A stretch of 64,000 bases of DNA from Sphagnum compactum (taxonomy: Eukaryota > Bryophyta > Sphagnopsida > Sphagnales), in contig OZ234493.1 of NCBI GenBank assembly GCA_965153455.1, positions 2,108,001 to 2,172,000 on the forward strand, in the 5' to 3' direction. Under the pieces are notes generated by a model. It did not search any database. It was not told the DNA's origin and worked only from the letters and a program-made list of their open reading frames with translations. The first letter of the stretch is position 1. Every line of letters starts with the position of its first letter. The position numbers and the translations under genes were made by a program. This document shows, piece after piece, positions 36,382 through 46,870 of the stretch.

Positions 36382-37482
36382 ATGACAAATCAGGCGTCTT
36401 CTTCTTCTTCTTCTTCTTCTTTGTTATCGTCTCTCGGTTCCGTCCTGCCGCACTTTTCTTTGCATCGCGCGACCAATGTGTTGCCGAAGCGGCATCCGGC
36501 GTTACAAAACTTCGAGAGCAGGCTTGCGGAGAAGCTGGAAGCGTTGAAACTAGCAGGGGAAGAGCTAGGGTTTCTTAGCATCGACTGGTTTCTTCAGTCC
36601 ATGACTGTCGTGCTCGCCTCGCATTCAAACGTCGAGGCTCTGATCCCAGACCTTCAGTTCCCGCTGTCAGACAAAGACGATAAGTGGATGGACGAGTACC
36701 TTGACGATAGTGCCAAGCTCCTGGATGTGTGCAATGTGTTGAAAGAGGGAATCTCGGATGTAGAGCACTATCAGATGCTTGTGCAGGTTGCGCTTGTGAA
36801 CCTCGACAACAGAGAAAGCTTCAGCGAGGCAAAATACCATCGTGCTAGAAATGCGTTACAGGATTGTAAAGAGGCTATCAAGACGAAGGATACAGAGTAC
36901 AAGCAAGGCCAGCCCAAGTCCAAGCTTGAGAATTGCAGCTCCATGCTACGCACTATGGGGGAGAAGCTTGTGAATCCCAAGGGTATCGATGCTGTGAAAG
37001 GGAATGGCTTCCTGAATGCTATATATGGTGCCAAGGTAACCACCATCTTCCTCTGTGGCTTGCTGGTCATTGCTCTGGCTTGCAAGCCAAAGAGACCTCT
37101 AGTAAACCTAAGTGTGACAAACCAGTATCTGTGGTCATCCTCTCTCCTCAGCTTGCAACATACAGTCAAGGAGGAGACAGATAAACGCAAGAACGGAGGT
37201 TCAATTGCGCTACTCTGTGAGCTCGACAGTGTGGATTCCTCAGTCCGAAGATTGCACCAACTCATTGACCGAAACTTGTCGGAGAAGAAATTCCCCTTGC
37301 ACAAAGATCAAGCAGGGGAGCTGAGACAGCTAGTTGAAGATTTGAGCAAAAACTCAGCACATCTTGGCAGTGGATTGGGACCTCTGGAGCAATATGTGAA
37401 CGAGCTTTTCAGGATACTGATAGACAGCCGTCTCCGCCTGCTAGACATTCTAAGCAAGTCGAAGAAGAGGCAAGCAATCTGA
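36382..37482 (+). CDS. BPS1-like: BYPASS1-like protein (BPS1 family)
   Basis: In Arabidopsis, BPS1 prevents overproduction of a root-derived mobile signal that arrests shoot growth. Its biochemical activity is not settled. The single-exon frame encodes about 366 residues, close to the family's roughly 350. Family hallmarks appear in order: an N-terminal Ser-rich leader; a helix with FESRLAEKLEAL; LSIDWFLQSMTVVLASHSNVEALI; the signature block PLSDKDDKWMDEYLDDSAKLLDVC; ENCSSMLRTMGEKL; KGNGFLNAIYGAKVTTIFLCG with a hydrophobic helix that could insert in a membrane; and a helical C-terminus with LCELDSVDSSVRRLHQL. The ATG at 36382 is preferred because it gives the normal family length. An in-frame ATG at 36166 would add 72 residues with no family match. 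A TTC microsatellite encodes the poly-Ser run. Confidence 0.88.
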   Translation: MTNQASSSSSSSSLLSSLGSVLPHFSLHRATNVLPKRHPALQNFESRLAEKLEALKLAGEELGFLSIDWFLQSMTVVLASHSNVEALIPDLQFPLSDKDDKWMDEYLDDSAKLLDVCNVLKEGISDVEHYQMLVQVALVNLDNRESFSEAKYHRARNALQDCKEAIKTKDTEYKQGQPKSKLENCSSMLRTMGEKLVNPKGIDAVKGNGFLNAIYGAKVTTIFLCGLLVIALACKPKRPLVNLSVTNQYLWSSSLLSLQHTVKEETDKRKNGGSIALLCELDSVDSSVRRLHQLIDRNLSEKKFPLHKDQAGELRQLVEDLSKNSAHLGSGLGPLEQYVNELFRILIDSRLRLLDILSKSKKRQAI

Positions 37483-40400
37483 GTTTTTGCAGCATCTGAG
37501 GAAAAGCAAAATGTGCAATTGGTGAACAGCAGTGCACTTGCTGCTTTTCCCTCCAACAATCCCACTGAAGAAATGGCTGCTATAGAAGCTGCTCTCCTTC
37601 TCCTTCCCTTTGAGCCAATGTCCCCTTTTTTCTCAATTGTGTATATGAGGAAGAAGCTGAGGAATGAGCCAAACTTAGAAACCTTGTATGATATGTACTG
37701 GCAAGAGGATTGGACACTATGTATACAAGTAATTTACCTTCTTGCAGATTGTTAGGTCATATTTTCAGAAATACGCGTACCCAAATAGATAGATCAGCAG
37801 CATGTATGGGAATCAAATACAAAGAAACAAGTTCATTTGTAAAACTCTGCTTAAAAACAGAATATTGCACAGTTTTGTTTAGAGGCTTGTGACTACCTTC
37901 ATTGCAGAAGGAATGTTGACAGGATAAGTAAGAGAAGTGGGTGGGGCTCCTTGATCCTTGATGTAGGAGTTTTGTTTGCAGTTGATTAATGCCATGTTGT
38001 GCTATATCAATGCAAATTTTCCAACAGTTTCTCTTTATTCACAAATGCATTGAAAATGGTGGTTTTTGTTGGTTCTAGGTTTTGTGATCTTATCAGAGAC
38101 CATGGATTGAGCTCTTGTTACTGTTGTGCGGCCTTTCAGAATCCCCTTTTTTATTTGCTAAGTTTGTTCATACTGTTTTCAAAATTAGGAAATTCAGTTT
38201 GGGGGGATGGAAGGGAATTGCAGGAAAGGTTTTGCAGTTGTATGGTTCTTATATCTGTCTACTTGTGAAGGTAAATGGAATGGTAGCCAAAAGGTTCTCA
38301 TGTTGGAGGACAATGGACCCTGCTTACTCCTTTCAGCTCTGAGCCTCTTTCTGCTATTAGACTTTTTTGCAGATCTACTCCCATGCTCAAGCTCAGGCAG
38401 GTACTTCTCTCCTGTCTCCACTCCTTCCCTTCTTGAAGACCAGTTACTCTGAAACTGAAACTGACCCACCACTACTCTTGGTGATCTCTTTCACACCCCT
38501 GAACTTTGCCAAAAGGATTGAGGCAATGAAAGTTTCTTGAGCATGGCAAGGACTTGTTACAGAAATGGCAAGCCTTCATTTCAAATCCTTTGTTGGCATT
38601 TTCTCAATCATAGACCTGCATGTCAGACTAAAGCCAAAATGGAAGATGAAAAATTTGGCAAGACATTGGTGAACATTCAGGTTGACTCTCATTTTCTTGA
38701 TTTGGTTTGAATATCTCCAGAACAGAGATGCTGGTTCCAGTTGCTGGATTGTCACCCACTCTTAAACCACCTTTGCCCGCACAAGTCCCAGCTGCTTGAA
38801 TCTTCATTTCTTTGTCATTGTGATCAAGGGGAGTTCAGGGTTTGCTTCTTGTTGATCAGCATCACAACCAAAGCTTTTTTGAGATTGAAGCCTCACCTGC
38901 TCTGTTGCCTGCCAAATAATTTTCAGGCAGCTGCCCTGGAACTCGCACTTGCACGGATCAATGTTGCTAAATGGCATGGTCCTCTTGACAAACAGTGCAG
39001 CTATACATCAGCTGCTTGAGTGCAGCAACCCAACCCTTCACTCCAAAGGACTTTTGTGGTGTTTGAATCAACTCAAGCAGAAGATGTGAGGGCATGTCCC
39101 ACAACTGAGGATATTGTTTGTAGCTGAGCACCAGTAGCATTGCTTTTGTCCAACGAGTTGATCCATTCTCAACTACTGAGGCTATGTCAATGCAAGAGAC
39201 TGGTTCTCGTAATTTGAGCTTCTCATGTTGAAGTAGACCCTCAGTTATGAAGTGGCACTACCATCCCTAGCTGTCTCTTCCTCTCAACTGCTTTACAGAA
39301 TAGCTGCCACAACAAGAGGGTCCCACCACACATCCTGTTATCACTATAAGTAAGTGAGAATCAAGTTATATCCCATCTGTCAGTGTTATCACAATGTCCA
39401 CATATTAGCTAGACATGCAAGAGAAGTACGCAAGATGATCATCTAGGAACCATGACAAGATTGAAGCAGGCAAGGGTGGGGAGTGCGGTACCGTATCAGA
39501 ATCCATAGGAAGGGTGTGCTGAAATGGTTGGCATACAAGTGGAAGACTCCAGCACACCTGCTCTGTTTTAAGTGTTATAACCCTGTCACAAACTGCCCCG
39601 TGATTTTGACAAACCTTATTCCTGAAAAGAAAAACATGAGTCAGATTTAAAGTCATTCGGAAACACATACTGTCAAGGCTTCTTCTCAAGACTACTGGGC
39701 AATAATCTGCAAAGACTATTATTGCCCAGAATTCTATGTTCAACAGAGGCTCTGGAAAAAGCTGTTTACTGTAATTTCCTGTCTCTTTCAACTTTCACAA
39801 GCCTGCGAAAATTGGAACATTTTTGGTTTTCTAAGTCTGGATGTTGGGACTTCTATTGTTCCTGGGTCCAACAGAGTGTAGCAAAAAACACAGAATGAGG
39901 GTTGTGGCAACCTACATGCTGGAAATCCCAAAGTGATGCTCCAGTATGTCTAGCATGCATGGCATGCCAATACACAAACAGTTCCTCATGATGTGTGCTT
40001 TTAATCAACTTCTGACTCAATAGCCTCTGCGAGGACTATGAGTTCTCTGACCTTGTTCACAAATCCCAATCCTGTCAGCCCCCTGTCAGGGAAAGGGATC
40101 CTTTATCTTCATTGATGGAATCTCTCTCCAGTTGCCTCATGGCATGGAGCCACAGCAGGCTCCGGCATCAGATTGCTTCTTCCTCCTTGTCTTCTTTGCA
40201 ACACAGGTGGGTTGATGCTAGAAAAGAGAACTTCATCACCACACTTAATCTTGAGCTTCTTCAACAGTGGGAGCTGGGCAATGATCTGGCTGTCTTTCAA
40301 GTCCACCTTCACCATTTGCTTTCCCCATGGGAACAGTCAACTGTGACCCACCTATCATTACCATAAGAGCCACCTTCCCTCTCAATTACTCTGTCTCTCA

Positions 40401-42437
40401 ATCACCAACGTCTGTCACCCTCTGTTGCGTCTTCTTCAGCAAATGATTCTACCCATTGATTTCTCTTCAATGACATAAGACTCTTCTTCATCACTTCAGC
40501 CAGAGATGTCTTCTTATATTGCTCAATGATATCCTCAAAGCCAGAGGATACCATTTGCCTGTCCTTTACCAACAACTGATTTCATCATTCCAAGTGCTGT
40601 CAGTGCTCAGCACTTGCATTCCAGTTACCATTTCTTTATTCATCATGCCTCCATTCTCCTGAATGCTCATTGTCCACAGTTGATGATTTACTTTGGCCTG
40701 AAATTTGGGACCCAACTCCTGCTCCATAACTGGTAATTGCTACTCAATTGTAACCATGACATTCTTGACTTGAATGGATCAAACTTTCCTTGCTGGTTCC
40801 CCTCCTTAACATCGACACTTGAGCATCCCCACCCATTCTCAGCATTTGGGCCACCAACTATATATCGCACATCCAGGAGCTACCAGTTTCCCAAGCCCCA
40901 TCTATAAACCTGAAAACTGGGACTGGAAAAGGTGGGAGACTGCTAATGTCCATCAGAAACAGGGAGCAGCAGTCAAATCATATTTGTTAGACTCTTCCGT
41001 GGCTTTTCTGGGACCAAAGAAGATGTGCATTTTCCATGACCCACAGGAGTCTTCCAGTGAGCATACTGGATGTGACTGCTGCACCTCATCCAAGATTTCC
41101 AGTGCAGGGTGGTTTACTGCTTGCCGCTGGGGATGCTCTTATACACTCCTCTATGATGGTTACAATGTCTTTTGATGGTAACAATGTCTTCCAATGCAGT
41201 TGCATCCAACAACATCCTCCATTCAAATGGAGGAACTCCGCTATTTGTACAGACATGGAAAGATTCTCTCCACTGCAAATGACAAACCACCCTCAACCTT
41301 TTTCTATGTTGGCAAATGGTTTCACCCTGTGTCAACAATATCTTTCCTGCTGGTGCACCATCAGTGCTTATCTTGTCACTGTCCTCCTCTGGAAGCACAT
41401 CCAGATCACCTCCCTGTTGTACTCCTGGAATAAAGAGAAACACCCTGCTCTACCTCTGCAAAAGCATGCATCTCCACAAATGTCCTCTTTGCATGATCAG
41501 CTTTCATCTTTCCAAGACCATCTATCTGTTGCTTGTCTTCATCATCCTGTTCTCCTAACATGTTCCCCAAGTCCGCAGGATTACCTTGAGCACTTTGCAT
41601 TGTATTGAGGTTTCTATCCCAGAACCACCCTTCAGATTGTCTGCAGAAGAGACTTTTTCTACTCTCCAGAGCTTGTCTTGTGGACAGAGTTCACCCAATT
41701 CCAAGAGTTTGTCAAGGAGTTTGTCGAGGAGTTTGTCTTGGCGAGAGGAATATCTTCCCATTCCCAAGAATTCAGCTTGAGACAGGAGTTATTCCATTTC
41801 TAAGGGTACCAGAACGGTTGTCTCTTGGTGTTTCATAGGTACATGCTGTTCTCTTCCATCAACTTCACCATCCTCCTTGGCAGGATCTCCCTCTCCATAG
41901 AAATATCCCTTGGTATCACATCATCATCTCCATCAACCAGAGATAGCACAACTTCTACAGGATTGTGGATCATAGCTCTCACCTTTTCTTCAACAGATCT
42001 TACACTCATAAATTCTGTTTCAGCTCCCCTATCTCCTCTTGTAATCTGTTCTTTCACATCAACTGCCTCTTCTTCAGTGCAATCCCTGCTATCACCTCCC
42101 TCTTCATCAAGATAATCTGTACTAAAAGAGTCATTCCCCTCTGTTGCCCTTGTCTTGCCGTGATTCAGAATCTCCTCAACAATTACCTCCTGGACATGCA
42201 AAAAAACTGCAGGTTCTTCAAGGATTTCATTCACTTCTAGCCTGATGTTTGTCCCCTTAACACCGTTTCTAGAAGACTCCACACTGATTTCCTCCTCACT
42301 GTCTTCCTCCTCATGTGGAGCTCTCCCCCCTTCACATCCTCTTATACCAATGAGGAATTGTTCGTCCACTTCATCCTGAATCTTTGAAACGGGATGAGTT
42401 TCACTGGCGTGCTCTGAATAACAGAAAAATTGAGTGA
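37483..42437. other. 3' region of the BPS1-like gene and coding-like unassigned DNA
   Basis: Bases from 37483 to about 38000 are probably the 3' untranslated region of the BPS1-like gene. The remainder is GC-richer than flanking intergenic DNA. On the minus strand, fragments between about 40100 and 42480 have protein-like composition (for example GNPADLGNMLGEQDDEDKQQ at about 41570 and MVKVDLKDSQIIAQLPLLKK at about 40315), but the frame changes repeatedly. They may be further exons or a decayed 3' part of the gene at 42438-45110. Confidence 0.4.
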
Positions 42438-42483
42438 TCAATCCAGGAGCAAGTTGTAGTTGTTCACCACCTGCAGCCTCCAC
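41833..42483 (-). other. acidic ORF, possible extra exon of the orphan gene
   Basis: The 216-codon minus-strand frame is strongly acidic (HEEEDSEEEISVESS and similar). It overlaps the end of the preceding exon in another frame. A possible intron runs from CTGCAG/GTGGTG (about 42471) to TTATTCAG (about 42413), but the phases do not join cleanly. It is either an alternative exon, a frameshifted continuation or noncoding. No family is recognised. Confidence 0.35.
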
Positions 42484-45110
42484 TTCATCAGCAATGCTGG
42501 GTCTCTCTTCTTCATCAACTCTGTGAACCTCATGAAGGGCCTGTCATGTTCAGGGTCTCCTACTCCATTAGTTGAGATGCTGAAATCCTTCAGACCTCCC
42601 AAAGAGCATTCCATCTCCATAACAACATCTGCCTTAACATTATTAGGAGCACACTGTTCAATAATCTCCCATTGTTGTCTAAGAACTGGTCCCTGTTTCC
42701 CTTCCTCCAGTGCTTCCATGATGTCTTCATAAGCCTTGAGATCAGTGCCATCCCTCTCCCTGCTGTTTAGTTCAAGAGCCCCTTCTCTTGGTTTACAAAA
42801 CCCATTCAAAGATGGACCTACGATTCTTCAGAATAATATGTGAGAACATTCCTGTCTGCGTGTGCGCTATGAAACCTGTAAACAAACTGGGATCTTACCT
42901 GATTTCTTTGTAGCACAATGTCGGGTGGCAAATCTTGGTAACCCATCCTGAAGAAAATGTAAAAGAAGGGTTTGGAAGTGACCACCAGCATCCAGGCCCT
43001 CCTTTCGGGTTTTATGCCTGCCAACCCTTATTAGCTTGCCTTCCTTGGGCTCTTTCTCAATGCAAGCAGTTCGATTCTCTTTCATGACTCCTATATACTG
43101 ATCTTCTCTCATGAGAATCTGTTCAGTACCTGTGTCAAATAATCTTCTTTCCCCTGGATCTCTGTCACCAATTCCCTCATTACATGACACCCCTTGCACC
43201 CCACAGGAGATTCTCTTTCTGTCAATTGCATTCTCAACTGGCTCAGTTTCCTTTGGCCCATTGCCATGTTTCCAAACCTTATATGACATTGAATCAGTGG
43301 TTGCATCTTTCATCTTTACAGAATTACCTCTTTCCTCTGGACTTTTTTGAGCCTGCTTCTCTCTATCTTGCAAATGGTATCTTGAGTTAGAATCCATGAA
43401 TTCTATGGATGCTGCTTCTTTGAGGTATTTGCTATCACCTTTTATCCATGGTGACCTCAAAGGCTGTAAACCCTTGTCCTCTTGCCTTTCCACTGCCACC
43501 TTCTTCAAGCTTCTTCTAACTGCAAGTTCATGCTCTGGACAACCTTCAACAACCTGTGCTTCTTTGAAGTCTACTTCACCTGGATCAGCCCACTTTTTAT
43601 GATGCCTTTGATCAAAACTTGCCTTCCATGTTTGTGGTGGATGTTGTTGTAGCTTCTTGGAACTTCTTCCCTGAAGAGTGCTGAATTCTGCCCTAATCTG
43701 ATGCAGGAGCAAATCCAGGCCATCTGATTTCTGTGCCTTGGGTTGAGTCTTGAAGACAGTCACACCTCCCCTATCCCCAAAATGGGTAGTCTCAAATCTC
43801 TTCCTTCTTCCACAGTCAGCTCCAATCTGCTCCTGCACTGACGGCAGCATAGCCATGTGCTCTTGTTGGCCTCCTCTCCTTTGATTCTCTGTGGTTTCAG
43901 GACCTTTTCCCAACACCATTTTCTTATCACAAACTTTGTTATGAAATGTTGTTTTTAGAGGTTTCTGCACGACTGTTGCATCAACAGTAATGGTGCCCTT
44001 CCTCAATCCTAATTTTTCCAAAGAGGTGAGAATGCTTCTTTGCTCTGAATCACACTGCCATTGGCTGGGTTCAATGTGGTCTGCAGCAATCATAGATTTG
44101 TTCCTTCTATCCTGTGCTACCTCAATTGCATTCACAATCCCCTTCTTCTTCTTCATCTTCTGCTGCTGCTGCTGCTGCATACCACAAGTGATCTGACCTG
44201 CAATAATGACTGGTTTGATGGGTACCACCACTTCAGGCTTTTGCTTCAGACTAAATGTCCATGCAGGTCTCTCTTGGAGTACGGATGTGCCTTCATGTGA
44301 CACAACTGTACTAACACTGGGTTTGGAATTAGCAATCAATCTCCTTCTCTGCTGTTCTACAACAGCTTTGGTAAATTTTCTTCTCCTCTCCGAGTCAATT
44401 TCTGCTGCCTCCCTGGATTTCTCCCCTTCACCACCATTGACCTGGGTTGCAGCATCCTGTGTGCACCGGTGGCTGTACACCGCAAGTCTCTCAATCCCAC
44501 ATGAATCCGCTCCTCCAGTTACTTGAGTCTTTTTGAGGCCAATGTGCTCCTCTGCTGCCATGGTAATCACATTTGAGCAACCACCAGGAGGAGCACATTG
44601 ATCCCGACCATAACTCTTGTACTCCTTTGCTGCCATGGCAATCACATTTGAGCAAGCATCTGGAGCCCAATGTGGATCCCGACCATAAATCTTGTACTTC
44701 TCTGCTGCCATCATGGTCATCACATTTGAGCAACCACCAGCCCATGCATCCCGACCCAGCCTACCAACTTGGAACTCTCTCTCTTCCTCCTCTTGTGGCA
44801 TCATCATCATCAGCTGTTGCTTTTGATGTGCCTCTTCAACCACAGCCAGTTGAAACAACTCTCTGCTCTTCTTCTTCTTCTTCTTCTTCTTCTTAGTCTT
44901 CTTTCTCTTCTTGTTCTCATCAGTGAAAATTCTCGGAAGTGTTACTGATGGCCATAATTCCTTCGCTGCTATTGGTGGTGCTACAACTCCTTTCCAAGTT
45001 GCCAAGGACCGTCCCATGATCATCACCCTTGCTGCGGTGGACTGCTGCTGCTGCTTCTTCTGCTCAGGCTTCTTGTTGTTCTTGTTGTTCTTCGTCTTGT
45101 TGTTGTTCAT
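42438..45110 (-). CDS. unrecognised basic, repetitive protein (two exons)
   Basis: Exon 1 is 45110-42899 and exon 2 is 42817-42438. They are joined by an 81-nt intron with donor CAG/GTAAGATC and acceptor CGTAG/GTCC. The phases fit and the joined frame encodes 863 residues with a stop. The N-terminus is rich in Asn, Lys and Gln. A lysine run (KKRKKTKKKKKKKKK) could act as a nuclear or nucleolar signal. Just after it, about 2.7 copies of a 26-residue unit containing CSNVI.MAA.EYKSYGRDQ are encoded by a 78-bp DNA repeat (about 44550-44755). The rest is charged, with short Gln and Lys runs, and I see no known domain. It may be lineage-specific. Coding-like sequence continues beyond the stop, so the 3' end is uncertain. 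Confidence 0.55.
44550..44755 (-). repeat. 78-bp in-frame coding repeat
   Basis: Units beginning GCTGCCATGG(T/C)AATCACATTTGAGCAA on the plus strand recur about every 78 bp, with the last spaced by 78 to 81 bp. The spacing is a multiple of three, so each unit encodes a 26-residue peptide module in the minus-strand protein. Confidence 0.85.
44867..44895. repeat. TTC microsatellite (poly-Lys coding)
   Basis: A run of TTC triplets (GAA-type on the coding strand, read in the AAG frame) encodes the lysine tract of the minus-strand protein. Confidence 0.85.
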
Positions 45111-45249
45111 CTTTTTCCTTCTTGTTCTGATTCATTTCCTCCAACATTCTGTGTTTGCTCACATTCCTTCACTGCTTAGATTGCTACAGACAAGAGAAAG
45201 CAACGCCAAAACTGGCATTTTTTTTTTGGCAACAAGAAGCTCACGAGCA

Positions 45250-46870
45250 TCACCATCGCCGGCCGACTGACACCAACACCTCTGCAGCCTCGAACCGTCA
45301 AGATGTTCAGCAGACGCGATCCACATTCGCCAACTACCCACCCACCCAACCAACAGACACACACTACTGTTGGCGACCAATTTCGCCAAAAAAACAAAAT
45401 TATTAAAAATTAAAAACTTGTCAATGGAGCTTCAAGTGATTTTTGAAGGGTTTCTTTCAATCACCAAAAGCAACCAAAAAATAAATAAAATTAAATCATA
45501 ATAAATATCATAATATTTCAGTTGGCAAGTTATGTTCGATAGACACAATTCACATTCGTCAACTACCTACCTACCTACCTACCTGTCTACCAACCTACCC
45601 ACCCCATAGACACACTATTATTGTTGATGACGACCAATTTTGCCCAAAAAAAAGAAATTTTAAATTTTAAAAATTCATAAATGAAGTGATCTTGGAGAGT
45701 TTCCATCACCAAAAGAGAGAGAGAAAGAAATTGAATCATAATAAACATCATATTTGAATTGTCATGATGTTCGGTAGGCACAATTCACATTCATCAACTA
45801 CATACTTACCTACCTATCGACCTACCCACCCAACATACATACTTACCTACCTATCAACCTACCCACCCAACATACATACTTACCTACCTATCAACCTACC
45901 CACCCAACATACATACTACTTTTGACGATCAATTTCGTCGAAAACACAAATTTTAAAAATTTAAAAACTCATAAATTGAATTTTGATTTTGGAAGGTTTC
46001 CATCACCAAAAGTGAAAAAACAATTGAATCAAAATAAATATCATATTTGGAATATTAAGATGTTTAGAAAACGCACTTCACGTTTGTCAACTACCTACTT
46101 ACTTATCTACCAACCTACTCACTCAACAAAGCACATTATTGTGGGTAGCAACCTTTTTTTTTTCTATTGGTGAAAATTTCATTAAAAAGGTGAAATTAAA
46201 AAATAAATAAAATTTCATAATTGAAGTGATTTTGAAAGGTTTCCATCACCAAAGAGCGAGAAAGAAAAAATTGAGTCATAATAAATATCATATTTACTTG
46301 GCAAGATGTTCGTTCAGTAGACACAATTCACAAGTGTCAACTACCTACCTACCTACCTACCTATCTATCAACTTACCCACCCAACAAAACACTCTTCATT
46401 GTTGGTAGCAACCTTTATTTTATTGGTGTAATTTCATTCATCAAAAAATGAAATTTAAATTTAGAAAAAAAATTGAAATTGAAATGATTTTGGAAGTTTC
46501 CATCATCAAAAGCAAGAACAAATAAATTGTAATACCTAATGACTAATTTTGTCAAAAAGAGAAATTAAAAATTAAAAACTGATCGATCTATGAGGATTTT
46601 CATCACCAAAAAATAAGAAAAAATTGAATCACAATAAATAACATATTTAAATTGGCAAGATGTTTAGCAAACACAATTCACATTTTTGAACTATCTACCT
46701 ACCTATCTACCTACCTACTCACCCGACAAAACACACTACTTGTTGTTGGCAACAACCTTTTTTTCCTATTGGTGAAATTTTGTCATAAAAGTCAAATTTA
46801 AAATTCAAAAATTTCAAAAATTAAAGTGATTTTAGAAGGTTTCCATCACCAAAAGTGAAGGAAAAAAATC
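45250..46870. repeat. minisatellite of about 230-350 bp units with CTAC runs
   Basis: About six to seven units recur. Each contains (G)GCAAGATGTTC.G.AGACACAATTCACATTCGTCAACTACC, a variable (CTAC)n or (CTACCTAT)n run, CACCCAACA.AACACACTA, TTGTTGG..GCAACC, and TTTTGGAAGGTTTCCATCACCAAAAG. Units start near 45300, 45528, 45763, 46049, 46303 and 46655. The first unit lies immediately upstream of the orphan gene, so its promoter is embedded in or abuts the array. Confidence 0.85.

Noticed and set aside
41036-41608. 190-codon plus-strand ORF
   Set aside because: Composition (His/Pro/Cys/Leu-rich) looks like the antisense of the acidic minus-strand sequence, and no domain is visible.
44573-45270. Plus-strand ORFs with poly-Ser and poly-Phe/Leu runs
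   Set aside because: Antisense shadows of the Lys/Gln-rich minus-strand gene and its microsatellites.
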